NCBI RefSeq assembly: GCF_004341105.1
Contig: NZ_SLZK01000004.1
Location: 186,001-250,000 of the forward strand
Direction: 5' to 3'
Source: Rhizobium sp. BK418
GTDB lineage: Bacteria; Pseudomonadota; Alphaproteobacteria; Rhizobiales; Rhizobiaceae
Length of the DNA: 64,000 nucleotides
In this document: positions 52,335 through 61,276 of the stretch, piece after piece
Layout: every line of letters starts with the position of its first letter
How positions within the stretch are numbered: the first letter of the stretch is position 1
Notes under the pieces: model-generated
Databases searched by the model: none
What the model saw: only the letters and a program-made list of their open reading frames with translations
What the model was told of the DNA's origin: nothing
Position numbers and translations under genes: made by a program

Positions 52335-53951
52335 ATGAGCTCGTCACGCAGAGAATTTCTGATTCAGTCCGGACTGGCCGTCACGACGGCCGCCGTCGCT
52401 TCGACGATCGGTCTGGGCAGAGCCCGAGCCGGCGATATGGATACGATTTCGATCGCGCTCGCATCCCGCGCACCGGTCGGCCTCAATCCACAACAGACTG
52501 GCCTGAACGGTGGTGACAACTGGGCGGTCAACCAGCTCTTCGACACGCTGGTGAAGCCGCCGGAGGGTCGTTGGGCCGTCAAGCCGGATGAATTCCTGCC
52601 GAGCATTGCTGAGAGTTGGGAATCGTCGGCCGATGCCAAGACATGGACGTACAAGATCCGCAAGGGCGTCAAATTCCACAAGAACTACGGCGAGGTCACG
52701 GCCGACGATGTGGTCTTCACTTTCCAGCGGCAGCTCGACCCCAAGCAGGTGACGGCAAACAAGGTGATCTACGCCAATATCGCCAGCTGCGAAGCCGTCG
52801 ATCCCATGACCGTCCGCTTCACCCTGAAGAGCCCTGACCCGCTCTTCAATGGAAGCTGCGCTTCCACGCTCAGCGTCTCGATCTTGTCGAAGAAGGCATT
52901 CGAGGAAAAAGGGGAGCGGTTCAATACCGACGCGATCGGTACTGGGCCGTATCAGCTTCAAACCTTTGATGCCAATGACGGCCTTCTTCTCACTGCCTTT
53001 CCTGAACACTTCGACGGACCGCCGGCGACCCCCAACCTTCGCATTACCTTCATCGCCGATACGACCGCACGAACGCTCGCTTTCGCGGCCGGCCAGGTCG
53101 ACATGATCGAAGGCGTGCGCGCGCCGGGATGGATCGAGACGATGAAGCAGCGGTCGGCTGACACCATCTTCGACGCGACGGCTCCTGGCTCGCACAACAC
53201 GCTGAACATCAATCTGACGCGTAAGCCGCTGGACAATCTGAAGGTCCGTCAAGCGATCCGCTATGGCATCGACAACGCGGCGATTGCCGCCGCTTTCCAG
53301 GGCATCGCAAGCCCGATGGTCGGAATTATCGCCTCGCAATTTGCAGGCTCGGTAAAGGTGGCGGATCTGCCTGCGGAACTGCAATACAAACCGGATCCGG
53401 CAAAGGCCAAGGCACTGCTTGCCGAGGCGGGCTTTCCCAACGGCGTTACCATTCCCTGCTATGTCAGCCAGCGGGAAGACTATGCCTCGATCATGCTGAT
53501 GATCCAGGAGCAGTTGCGCGCCTCCGGTATTACGCTCGACCTGAAGATCATCGATCACACCACGTTCCACTCCGACAATCGCCAGGACAAGAACGCGCTC
53601 GCGCTTTATTCCTCGAGCTTCCCGCCGGTTCCAACGCTGACGCTCGCATCGCAGCTCGCCGCTTCCGCGGAGGTCAAGACTGACGGCAAGGGTGGCGGCA
53701 ATTACAGCCACTACGGCGTCGCTATTCCCGGGATCGACGACCTCCTTGCCAAAGCGCAGAACGAGCCGGACTTCGACAAGCGCATCGCCCTCATTCAGGA
53801 GGCGGAGAAGAAGGTGCTGACGGACCTGCCGCTGCTTGGGATCATCGCGCTGTCCTACGTGATCGCCAGGAACCCGCGGGTCGATATCGGCTACAAGGTC
53901 GAGTCGGGACCGGCCTATTGGTCGCTCGCAAAAGCCAAACGCGTCGGCTGA
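52335..53951 (+). CDS. family 5 (peptide/opine-type) substrate-binding protein, orphan
   Basis: A 538-residue periplasmic binding protein of the DppA/OppA family. The N-terminus has a strong twin-arginine signal, SSRREFLIQSGLAVTTAA, with cleavage near ARA. Family features: NPQQTGLNGGDNWAVNQLFD, LAESWESSADAKTWTYKIRK and GVKFHKNYGEVTADDVVFTF. Translation starts at ATG 52335 behind GGGAGGAAGG. It closes the catabolic operon but has no permease of its own. The nearest compatible Dpp-type channel is encoded at 58110-62269. Confidence 0.91.
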   Translation: MSSSRREFLIQSGLAVTTAAVASTIGLGRARAGDMDTISIALASRAPVGLNPQQTGLNGGDNWAVNQLFDTLVKPPEGRWAVKPDEFLPSIAESWESSADAKTWTYKIRKGVKFHKNYGEVTADDVVFTFQRQLDPKQVTANKVIYANIASCEAVDPMTVRFTLKSPDPLFNGSCASTLSVSILSKKAFEEKGERFNTDAIGTGPYQLQTFDANDGLLLTAFPEHFDGPPATPNLRITFIADTTARTLAFAAGQVDMIEGVRAPGWIETMKQRSADTIFDATAPGSHNTLNINLTRKPLDNLKVRQAIRYGIDNAAIAAAFQGIASPMVGIIASQFAGSVKVADLPAELQYKPDPAKAKALLAEAGFPNGVTIPCYVSQREDYASIMLMIQEQLRASGITLDLKIIDHTTFHSDNRQDKNALALYSSSFPPVPTLTLASQLAASAEVKTDGKGGGNYSHYGVAIPGIDDLLAKAQNEPDFDKRIALIQEAEKKVLTDLPLLGIIALSYVIARNPRVDIGYKVESGPAYWSLAKAKRVG

Positions 53952-54020
53952 GGCGGGATCGTCCTGTTTGGTTGAGGATCGGTGGCGGTCGCTAGCCGGC
54001 GTACGGCAGACGGTGCACCG

Positions 54021-54908
54021 CTACTCCATCAGCTCCTCTCTAAGCCAGTTGCGGAAGAGGCGGAACGTTCTGGATCGGAGCTTCGATTCGGCGAACAGGA
54101 AGAAATAGTGTTCGTGTACCGTTTCGTTTTCGAAGAGGGCGACGAGCTGGCCGTGGGCGAGCTCCTGCTCGACCAGCCGGCGGCGTACGATGGCGATACC
54201 GAGACCTTCGACGGCGGCGGTCGGTTCAAGCCCGGAGCTTTCCATGTCGATGAAGCGCGTATGGGCGAAGATCCTTGGCGCGCGGGGGCCGAGCCAGCGT
54301 TCCCAGTTGCGGGTGAATTCGGCCGAGCGCAAAAGTGTATGGCACTCCAGATCCTCAGGTGTTTCGAGTTTCGGGGCGCGGCGCAGATACGAGGGGCTAC
54401 AGACCGGTGTCAGGTCGGCGTCGCCGAGCATTTCACAGACGAAGCCCTTGCGGCTGACCGCTTCGCCGACATGAATCGTGCCGTCGACGCTCTCGATGTC
54501 CTGAGCGCTGGTGACGAATTTCACCACGATATCGGGGTTGCGGGCATAAAGTGTGCCGAGCGCCGGCATGATGCATTTTTGCAGGAAGACGCGCGGGCTG
54601 CCGATTACCAGCGGCCGCCGTTCGATGCCGACGGCAAGATCGCTCGTCACACCGCGGATCGCATCGAGCGAGCCATGAATTTTCGCCCAGTAGACCTCAC
54701 CGGCAGGCGTAAACGAAATGCGCCGATGCGAGCGCTCGAAGAGATCGCAGCCGAGAAAGGTTTCGAGATTCTGAATTTGCCGACTGACGGCGCCGGCCGT
54801 CAGGCAGAGTTCGTCAGCCGCCTTGGCGATGCTCATGTGCCGCCCGACCACCTCGAAAATCGGCAGCGAGGTCATCGGCGGCAGGCTCCGCCCCGGTCTC
54901 TGCACCAT
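54021..54908 (-). CDS. LysR-family regulator (GcvA/AmpR-like)
   Basis: A 295-residue LysR protein. Helix-turn-helix at about residues 26-45 (SIAKAADELCLTAGAVSRQI), followed by RISFTPAGEVYWAKI and an effector domain ending in EHYFFLFAESKLRSRTFRLF. The GcvA/AmpR subgroup is suggested by the LTAGAVSRQIQNLE recognition helix. It is divergent from the peptide-type transporter operon at 55035, with two dyads between them. Confidence 0.92.
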   Translation of the reverse strand: MVQRPGRSLPPMTSLPIFEVVGRHMSIAKAADELCLTAGAVSRQIQNLETFLGCDLFERSHRRISFTPAGEVYWAKIHGSLDAIRGVTSDLAVGIERRPLVIGSPRVFLQKCIMPALGTLYARNPDIVVKFVTSAQDIESVDGTIHVGEAVSRKGFVCEMLGDADLTPVCSPSYLRRAPKLETPEDLECHTLLRSAEFTRNWERWLGPRAPRIFAHTRFIDMESSGLEPTAAVEGLGIAIVRRRLVEQELAHGQLVALFENETVHEHYFFLFAESKLRSRTFRLFRNWLREELME

Positions 54909-54942
54909 CCCTCATCCTCCTCGTCTTCTCCATAACTTTTCG

Positions 54943-54988
54943 TTGAGAAAAACTCAATCGAGAGGAAAAAAATTCGATTTTTTGCCTC
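54943..54988. promoter_or_regulatory. two inverted repeats between the LysR gene and the transporter operon
   Basis: TTGAG-AAAAA-CTCAA (54943-54957) is a perfect T-N11-A type LysR box. Five bases on, GAGG and CCTC (54962-54965, 54985-54988) flank an A-run and a T-run (54967-54983), making a 27-bp near-perfect palindrome with one mismatch. The order, a recognition site followed by a second dyad nearer the target promoter, is the usual layout for a LysR-activated divergent promoter. Confidence 0.65.
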
Positions 54989-55034
54989 CTGGAGCGGCAT
55001 TACGGTTACTGCAGGAATGAATGGGAGGAGAACA

Positions 55035-56642
55035 ATGAAACGCCTGTCACTGGCAAGCCTAGCCGCAGCGCTTGCAACCGCCACCGCACTCGCCGCCGTT
55101 CCGGCCTCGGCCGAACAATTGCGCGTCGGCCTCGCCGCGCTCGCGACCTCGGTCGATCCGCACTTCCACCGCGCCGGCTACAATTTCGATCTTCGCGAAA
55201 ACGTCTCGGATGCGCTTGTCTATGCCAACGGCGTCAACGGCAGTGTCGAACCGCGCCTTGCGCAATCCTGGCGCATCGAAGGCGACACGAAATGGATCGT
55301 CACCTTGGAGCCGAAGGCCAAGTTCGATGACGGCAATCCGCTCGGCGCCGACGACGTGATCTATTCGCTCTGCCGGGTGCGCAACGTTCCGAACAGCCCC
55401 GGTCTCTTTTCCAGTTTCATCGCCACGATCGCGGGCATCAAGGATATCGGCGACGGAAAGATCGAGATCGACACCAAGAAGCCCGATCCGAACCTTCTGC
55501 GCAGCCTCAGCAATATCGGCATCGTCGAAAACCCCACGGGCCGTACGCTGGCCTATGACGACAAGACTTGCGGCAATGACAACTGGCTGGATACGGCCGG
55601 CTTCAACAATGGCAAAATCTCGCCCGGTATTGGCCATTACAAGGTCAAGACGTTCACACCCGATGTCGAGATCGCGCTGGAGCGCAACGAACAATATTAC
55701 GGCACGCCCGCCGCCTACGATACCGTGCTGGTCAAATCGCTGCCCGATAACAGTGCCCGCATCGCTGCACTACTCGGTGGCTCGGTGGACGTCATCAATG
55801 CCGTGCCGATCAACAGCATCGACAGTATCCAGTCCTCCGACAAGCTGCATCTTTCCTCCATGCCTTCGACGTTGTTGATCTTCCTGCTGCCAGACCAGGG
55901 CCAGGAACCGACGCCGAAAGTTTCCGGCACGAATGGCAAGAACCCTTTCCTCGATCCGCGCGTGCGCCGGGCGCTGAGCCTCGCCATCAACCGCGACGAA
56001 ATCGCCGAGAAGATCATGGGTGGCATGGCGCAGCCGGCGAGCCAGATCATCGTCGACGGCATCTTCGGACATAATCCGACGCTCGAACCCTACCCCTACG
56101 ATCCGCAGGAGGCAAAGCGCCTGCTCGCCGAGGCCGGCTATCCGAACGGCTTCTCGCTGACGCTGAGCGCGCCCAGCGACCGTTACGTCAACGGCGCGCA
56201 AGTGGCTCAGGCAGTCACGGCCATGCTTTCGCAGATCGGACTCAACGTGACGCTCGAGACTTTCCCGCTCAGCATCTACTTCACCAAGGCGAGCGCCTAC
56301 GAATTCAGCCTCTATCTCGCGGGTGCTGCCGCCGATACCGGCGAAGGCCTCAGCCAGATGATCAACGTCGTCGGTACCCGCAATCCGGATCGCGGCTGGG
56401 GCGGCGCCAATCGCGGCCGCTATTCGAGCCCGGTGACCGACAAATTCCTGGAAGAGGCGCAGTCGACGCTCGACGACGCCAAGCGTGACGAACTGCTCCG
56501 CTCCGCCGTCGCCCAATCCCGCAAGGACGAGGCTTTGGTGCCGCTCTATCACGAGTTCGGCGTCTGGGGTGTGCGCAACGGCGTGCATTTCGATGCCAAT
56601 GCAAACCTGACCAACATTTTCTACACAGCGCGTCCCGAATAA
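55035..56642 (+). CDS. family 5 (peptide-type) ABC transporter substrate-binding protein
   Basis: A 535-residue periplasmic protein. Signal peptide LASLAAALATATALAAVP with cleavage after ASA, then EQLRVGLAALATSVDPHFHR. DDGNPLGADDVIYSLCRVRN and RVRRALSLAINRDEIAEKIM are conserved family segments. ATG 55035 has GGGAGGAG upstream. Cognate binding protein of the 58110-62269 transporter. The family binds peptides, opines, oligosaccharides or aminopolycarboxylates; the ligand here is not evident. Confidence 0.92.
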   Translation: MKRLSLASLAAALATATALAAVPASAEQLRVGLAALATSVDPHFHRAGYNFDLRENVSDALVYANGVNGSVEPRLAQSWRIEGDTKWIVTLEPKAKFDDGNPLGADDVIYSLCRVRNVPNSPGLFSSFIATIAGIKDIGDGKIEIDTKKPDPNLLRSLSNIGIVENPTGRTLAYDDKTCGNDNWLDTAGFNNGKISPGIGHYKVKTFTPDVEIALERNEQYYGTPAAYDTVLVKSLPDNSARIAALLGGSVDVINAVPINSIDSIQSSDKLHLSSMPSTLLIFLLPDQGQEPTPKVSGTNGKNPFLDPRVRRALSLAINRDEIAEKIMGGMAQPASQIIVDGIFGHNPTLEPYPYDPQEAKRLLAEAGYPNGFSLTLSAPSDRYVNGAQVAQAVTAMLSQIGLNVTLETFPLSIYFTKASAYEFSLYLAGAAADTGEGLSQMINVVGTRNPDRGWGGANRGRYSSPVTDKFLEEAQSTLDDAKRDELLRSAVAQSRKDEALVPLYHEFGVWGVRNGVHFDANANLTNIFYTARPE

Positions 56643-56709
56643 CGCGCGGTAACTTGGCAAGGCGGCTTCGTTCCGCCTTGCCCCTTTCCTCACGAGAGTT
56701 CGAAGCCAG

Positions 56710-58110
56710 ATGGGTACTGAATTCAACGACGCGCTCGCGTCGCAATACGACTATCGAGGACTGCGGGAAGCTTTTGCGGCACCTGCGCTCTACCAGGCTT
56801 TCCTTGATGTCGAGAAGGCCGTGGCGCTCGCTCAGGGGGAGCTCGGCATGATACCGTCGGCCTCCGCCACTGTTATCGCCGGCCATTGCCGCTATGAATG
56901 TCTCGACATGCAGAGGCTCGAAGTCTCCTACCGCACGACCCGACATCCGTTGATGCCGCTCATCAACGAACTCCTCAGGCTCTGCGGACCCGAGCACGGC
57001 GGTTACGTCCACTGGGGTATCACGACGCAGAACGTCATCCAGACAGGTCTGCTCCTGGTCGCCAAGCGTGCGCAGACGGTGCTTGACGGACTGTTCGCCG
57101 ATATCCTGCGTCATCTCGGACGCCATGCGCGCAACCACGCCAATACTGTCATGGCGGCGCGGACCCATTACCGCCACGCCGTGCCAATCACCTTCGGCTT
57201 CAAGGTCGCCGTCTGGATCGAGGAATTCCTGCAGGCCGCGGACCGGCTGAAGGAAGCCGAAAAGCGGGCTTTCGTGGTCATGACTGGCGGCGCGGTCGGC
57301 TGCTTCTCGGCGCTCGGCCGTGAAGGCCCTGCCTTCCAGTCGCGTGTCGCTGCCTTGCTCGGCATGGGGGAGATGGCAATTCCCTCGCGGGCGATCCGCA
57401 CGCATATGTGCGAATATGTCAATGCACTGAGCCTTGCGGCCTCCGTCTGCCATAAGATCGCCGAGGAGGTCTATCAGAGCGCATCGGAAGAATACGGAGA
57501 GTTGCATGAGGGTCGTATCGAAGGCACCATCGGCTCCTCCACCATGCCGCAGAAGATCAACCCCATCCTCTGCTACGGCATCGTCGCCAACAGTAACAGG
57601 CTCTATTCCTGCGCCGGCATGCTGATGGCGACAGCACACCGCCCCTTCGAGTCGGACGGAAGCGCCAATCAGATGTTCGAGGACGGACTGGCCGAGGTCA
57701 TCAACGCCATTTCCGAAATCCTCGTGCGGACCGAACTTCTGGTGCGTGACCTCCATGTCGATCCGGCACGGATGCGGGCCAATCTCGACCTGTCGCATGG
57801 TTCGATCTTCGGCGAATATGCCATGATGCAGCTCGGCAAAACGCTCGGCAAGCATCGGGGCCACGAGCTGGTGCATGACGCCGCGATCGCTGCGGCCGAT
57901 GGCAAGTCGCCGTTCCTGGAGGAGCTTGCGCATCTGCCGGGTGGCGCGCAGCTCGCCTCGGATATCGAAGGCCGACTCGAAAAGGGCAGCATCAGCGGCA
58001 TCTGCGCCGAATATGCGCAGTATTATGGATCACTGGCCGCTGATATCGCGGAGGCGATCCCGACGGCCGAAGCGCGCAACATCAACGTCTACCTGAGGGC
58101 CGACCGCTGA
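56710..58110 (+). CDS. fumarase/aspartase-superfamily lyase (adenylosuccinate lyase / CMLE-like)
   Basis: A 466-residue cytoplasmic lyase. The superfamily signature GSSTMPQKINP, the flexible loop with the catalytic Ser, is intact, as are MAARTHYRHAVPITFGFKVA and HWGITTQNVIQTGLL, the other two conserved regions. Such enzymes split off fumarate or a similar unsaturated acid, or lactonise muconates. It is inserted between binding-protein and permease genes of a peptide-type importer, so it should act on the imported molecule. A substituted aspartate or aminopolycarboxylate is one possibility. Purine biosynthesis is unlikely in this setting. Confidence 0.88.
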   Translation: MGTEFNDALASQYDYRGLREAFAAPALYQAFLDVEKAVALAQGELGMIPSASATVIAGHCRYECLDMQRLEVSYRTTRHPLMPLINELLRLCGPEHGGYVHWGITTQNVIQTGLLLVAKRAQTVLDGLFADILRHLGRHARNHANTVMAARTHYRHAVPITFGFKVAVWIEEFLQAADRLKEAEKRAFVVMTGGAVGCFSALGREGPAFQSRVAALLGMGEMAIPSRAIRTHMCEYVNALSLAASVCHKIAEEVYQSASEEYGELHEGRIEGTIGSSTMPQKINPILCYGIVANSNRLYSCAGMLMATAHRPFESDGSANQMFEDGLAEVINAISEILVRTELLVRDLHVDPARMRANLDLSHGSIFGEYAMMQLGKTLGKHRGHELVHDAAIAAADGKSPFLEELAHLPGGAQLASDIEGRLEKGSISGICAEYAQYYGSLAADIAEAIPTAEARNINVYLRADR

Positions 58111-59090
58111 TGCTCCCCTTCGTGCTGCAACGCCTGCTGCAAAGTATAATCGTCGTCCTTGTTCTGTCGGTCGTGCTTTTCGTCGGTGTCTGGATGATCG
58201 GCAATCCGGCCGATATCCTGATCTCCTCGGAAGCCTCCGAGACGGACAGGCTTGTGGCGATCACCGCGCTCGGCCTCGACAAGCCGCTCTGGCAGCAATA
58301 TCTCGTCTTTTTGAACAATGCGGTACATGGCGACTGGGGCGCCTCCTTCGTCTACAAGGAGCCGGCGGTCAGCATCATCCTGCAGCGCCTGCCGGCAAGC
58401 CTGGAACTCGGCGCGGTCGCCTTCGTTATCGCGATCGCGATTTCTGTGCCTGCCGGGCTTTATGCGGGGCTGAGACCACAATCGCCGATCGGCCGCGGTA
58501 TCATGGCCTTCTCGCTGATCGGCGTCAGCATTCCCACCTTTTGGCAAGGGATGCTGCTGATCGTCGCCTTCGGCATTGCGCTCCCGATCCTGCCCGTCGG
58601 CGACAGGGGACAGGTCGCCACCCATCTCGGCATCACCACCAGTCTCTGGACGCTCGATGGCTGGTCGCACATCGTCATGCCGGCCTTTAGCCTGGCGCTT
58701 CTGAAGATGTCACTCCTGATGCGTGTCACGCGCGCAGCAACGATGGAAATCTCGCGCCTCGATTTCATCAAGTTCGCCTATGCCAAGGGCGTGCGCACCC
58801 GCAAGGTCGTCGTCGGCCATATCCTGCGCAATGCGCTGGTGCCGCTGATCACCGTCACCGGCATCGAACTCGGCAATCTGCTCGCCTATGGCGTCATCAC
58901 CGAAACAGTCTTTTCGTGGCCAGGGCTCGGCAAACTTCTCATCAACTCAATCAAGGTTCTCGACCGACCGCTGATCGTCGCGCAGCTCACCTATACGGCG
59001 CTACTCTTCATCGCCATCAATTTCATCGTCGATATCCTGCATATGGCGATCGATCCGCGCGTCAAATCCGTTCTGAGGCGCGCATCATGA
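58110..59090 (+). CDS. peptide-type ABC transporter permease (DppB-like)
   Basis: A 326-residue permease with six predicted helices. The N-terminal helix is SIIVVLVLSVVLFVGVWMIG; the family motif RVTRAATMEISRLDFIKFAY (about residue 207) and the late GVITETVFSWPGLGKLLINS are DppB/OppB hallmarks. Its ATG overlaps the stop of the lyase gene (TGATG), tying lyase and transporter translation together. Confidence 0.93.
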   Translation: MLPFVLQRLLQSIIVVLVLSVVLFVGVWMIGNPADILISSEASETDRLVAITALGLDKPLWQQYLVFLNNAVHGDWGASFVYKEPAVSIILQRLPASLELGAVAFVIAIAISVPAGLYAGLRPQSPIGRGIMAFSLIGVSIPTFWQGMLLIVAFGIALPILPVGDRGQVATHLGITTSLWTLDGWSHIVMPAFSLALLKMSLLMRVTRAATMEISRLDFIKFAYAKGVRTRKVVVGHILRNALVPLITVTGIELGNLLAYGVITETVFSWPGLGKLLINSIKVLDRPLIVAQLTYTALLFIAINFIVDILHMAIDPRVKSVLRRAS

Positions 59091-60292
59091 GCACTACCGG
59101 TTTCAGGGACTTCGTGCGGCGTTTTGCAGAAAGCCGCAGTGCCGTCATCAGCCTTCTCATCTGTCTCGTCTTCGTGTTCTGCGCGCTCTTTGCGCCGCTG
59201 ATTTCACCCACCGATCCTTACGACCTGACCAAGCTGCAGCTTTCGGATGCGCTGAAGCCTGCCGGCTCCAAACACGTGTTGCGCGGTGAAGAGATCCGCG
59301 CCGATTTCCGTATTGAAGGAGCCGCGATCTCGGCCCAGCCCGCCGCGACGGTCCAGACCCGCGAGACGATCGTCACGACGTCCTGCGGCGAGAACTGTCT
59401 GAGCGTCGGCATCCAACCGGAAGGCACGCCGCTCGCCAGCCTGCAGATCCGCAACCTGCCGGCGGGTGTGACAGTCGAGGGCGGCAAGAAACACATCGCC
59501 CAGCCCTGGTGGACGGTTACCAATCCCGAGGGCGGCAAGGTCAGGCTGACCGGAACGCTTCCGACGAATTTCAGCTTCGTCGCCATCGCGAAGTCGATGG
59601 ATCAGGAAACCGGCTTCGTCTTCCGCCTCGGTACCGACAGCTTCGGCCGCGATATGCTTTCGGCGATCCTTTACGGCATCCGCATCAGCGTCTTCGTCGG
59701 TCTCGTGGCGGCGGGCTCCGCTTTGGTGATCGGTACCGGTCTCGGGTTGCTTTCTGCCTGGCGGGGCGGAGTGACAGACGCGCTCATCATGCGCGCCGTC
59801 GACTTCATGCTCGGCCTGCCGGCACTGCTCGTCGGTCTGGCGATCCTCGCCATCCTCGGTAACGGCGTCAGCAAGGTGGTGCTCGCCATCGTCATTGTGC
59901 AATGGTCTTACTATGCGCGCACGGCACGCTCCTTCGCCATGAGCGAGCTCGGCAAGGAATATGTCGAGGCGGCCCGCTGTCTGCGCCTTTCGCCGATGCG
60001 TATCATGCTGCGTCACGTGCTGCCGAACTGCATGCCGCAGATCATCGTGCTCTTCACGCTCAATATCGCCGCTGCGATCTCGCTGGAATCCTCGCTGAGT
60101 TTCCTCGGCGTCGGCCTGCCCCTGACCCGCCCTTCGCTCGGGATGCTAATTGCCAGCGGCTATGAATTCATCTTCTCGCATAAATACTGGATCAGCATCT
60201 ATCCGGGTGTTGCCTTGCTGGTGATGATCGTCGCCATGAACCTGCTCGGCGATCGGCTGCGCGATCTCAACAATCCGCGACTCGACCGCTAG
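59087..60292 (+). CDS. peptide-type ABC transporter permease (DppC-like) with a large periplasmic insertion
   Basis: A 401-residue permease. The N-terminus (SAVISLLICLVFVFCALFAP) and C-terminal core (LGTDSFGRDMLSAILYGIRI onward, EYVEAARCLRLSPMRIMLRH) are ordinary DppC. Between the first helix and the core there are about 110 extra residues (roughly 55-175), including TSCGENCLSVGIQPEGTPLA, PAGVTVEGGKKHIAQPWWTV and LPTNFSFVAIAKSMDQETGF. Normal DppC proteins are near 290-300 residues with only a short link here. The insert is predicted to be periplasmic and may contact the binding protein. ATG 59087 overlaps the DppB stop. Confidence 0.9.
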   Translation: MSTTGFRDFVRRFAESRSAVISLLICLVFVFCALFAPLISPTDPYDLTKLQLSDALKPAGSKHVLRGEEIRADFRIEGAAISAQPAATVQTRETIVTTSCGENCLSVGIQPEGTPLASLQIRNLPAGVTVEGGKKHIAQPWWTVTNPEGGKVRLTGTLPTNFSFVAIAKSMDQETGFVFRLGTDSFGRDMLSAILYGIRISVFVGLVAAGSALVIGTGLGLLSAWRGGVTDALIMRAVDFMLGLPALLVGLAILAILGNGVSKVVLAIVIVQWSYYARTARSFAMSELGKEYVEAARCLRLSPMRIMLRHVLPNCMPQIIVLFTLNIAAAISLESSLSFLGVGLPLTRPSLGMLIASGYEFIFSHKYWISIYPGVALLVMIVAMNLLGDRLRDLNNPRLDR

Positions 60293-60303
60293 AGGAGCCG
60301 GAG

Positions 60304-61272
60304 ATGACAAAACCCTTCTTTCAGGTCGACGGCCTCAATACCTGGTTCTTCACCCGTCAGGGAGTGATCAAGTCGGTGCGCGACATTTCCTTTAATCTCG
60401 GCCGCGGCGAAGTGCTCGGCATCGTCGGCGAATCCGGCTCGGGCAAATCGGTGACCGGCATGTCGATCATGGGCCAGATCGACGAGCCCGGCCGTATCGT
60501 CTCCGGCTCGATCATGCTTGACGGCGAGGAACTGACCGCGCTCAGTTTCAAGGAGATGCGCCCCTATCGCGGCCGGAAGATTGCCATGGTCTTCCAGAAC
60601 CCATTGATGACGCTGAACCCGCTGATGCGGGTGCGGGACCAGATGTATGAGGCGATCGGCGAGCACGAAAACGTTTCCCGCAGGGAAATGCACGACCGTT
60701 GCATCGAGGCGCTGAAAGCGGTCGGCATTCCCTCTCCCGAAGAGCGGCTGAACGCCTATCCGCACGAAATGTCCGGCGGCATGCGCCAGCGCGTCGTCAT
60801 CGCCACTGCTCTCTTGATGAATCCCGACATGATCATCGCCGACGAGCCGACGACGGCGCTCGACGTCACCATCCAGGCGCAGATCATCTACCATATCCGC
60901 CGCCAGATCGACGAGCGTGGCCTCGGCATGATCTGGATCACTCATGATCTCTCGACGCTTTCCGAACTCGCCGACCGGATCATGGTCATGTATGCCGGCG
61001 CGACGATGGAAGTCGGCACGACCGAGGAAATCATCGGGGCGGCGCGCCATCCCTATACCCGCAAGCTTCTCGATTCTGTGCCTTCGCGCAACGTGCCGGG
61101 CGAGAAGCTGAAGCAGATCCCGGGCAACATGCCTTCGCTGCTGACGCTCGGAAAGGGCTGTCCCTTCGCGAGCCGCTGCGAGCGTGCCACAGCGGTCTGC
61201 AATGAGCCGGTGTCGGCGACGGAGGCATCTGCCACGCACCGCATCTGGTGCTACCACCCATTCGAGGACTGA
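60304..61272 (+). CDS. peptide-type ABC transporter ATPase (DppD-like)
   Basis: A 322-residue ATPase. Walker [17 protein letters not shown], signature [17 protein letters not shown] and Walker [18 protein letters not shown]. The C-terminal cluster [17 protein letters not shown] is the cysteine-rich motif of Dpp/Opp ATPases that may hold an iron-sulfur cluster. It starts 11 bp after DppC. Confidence 0.93.
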   Translation: MTKPFFQVDGLNTWFFTRQGVIKSVRDISFNLGRGEVLGIVGESGSGKSVTGMSIMGQIDEPGRIVSGSIMLDGEELTALSFKEMRPYRGRKIAMVFQNPLMTLNPLMRVRDQMYEAIGEHENVSRREMHDRCIEALKAVGIPSPEERLNAYPHEMSGGMRQRVVIATALLMNPDMIIADEPTTALDVTIQAQIIYHIRRQIDERGLGMIWITHDLSTLSELADRIMVMYAGATMEVGTTEEIIGAARHPYTRKLLDSVPSRNVPGEKLKQIPGNMPSLLTLGKGCPFASRCERATAVCNEPVSATEASATHRIWCYHPFED

Positions 61273-61276
61273 AAGC

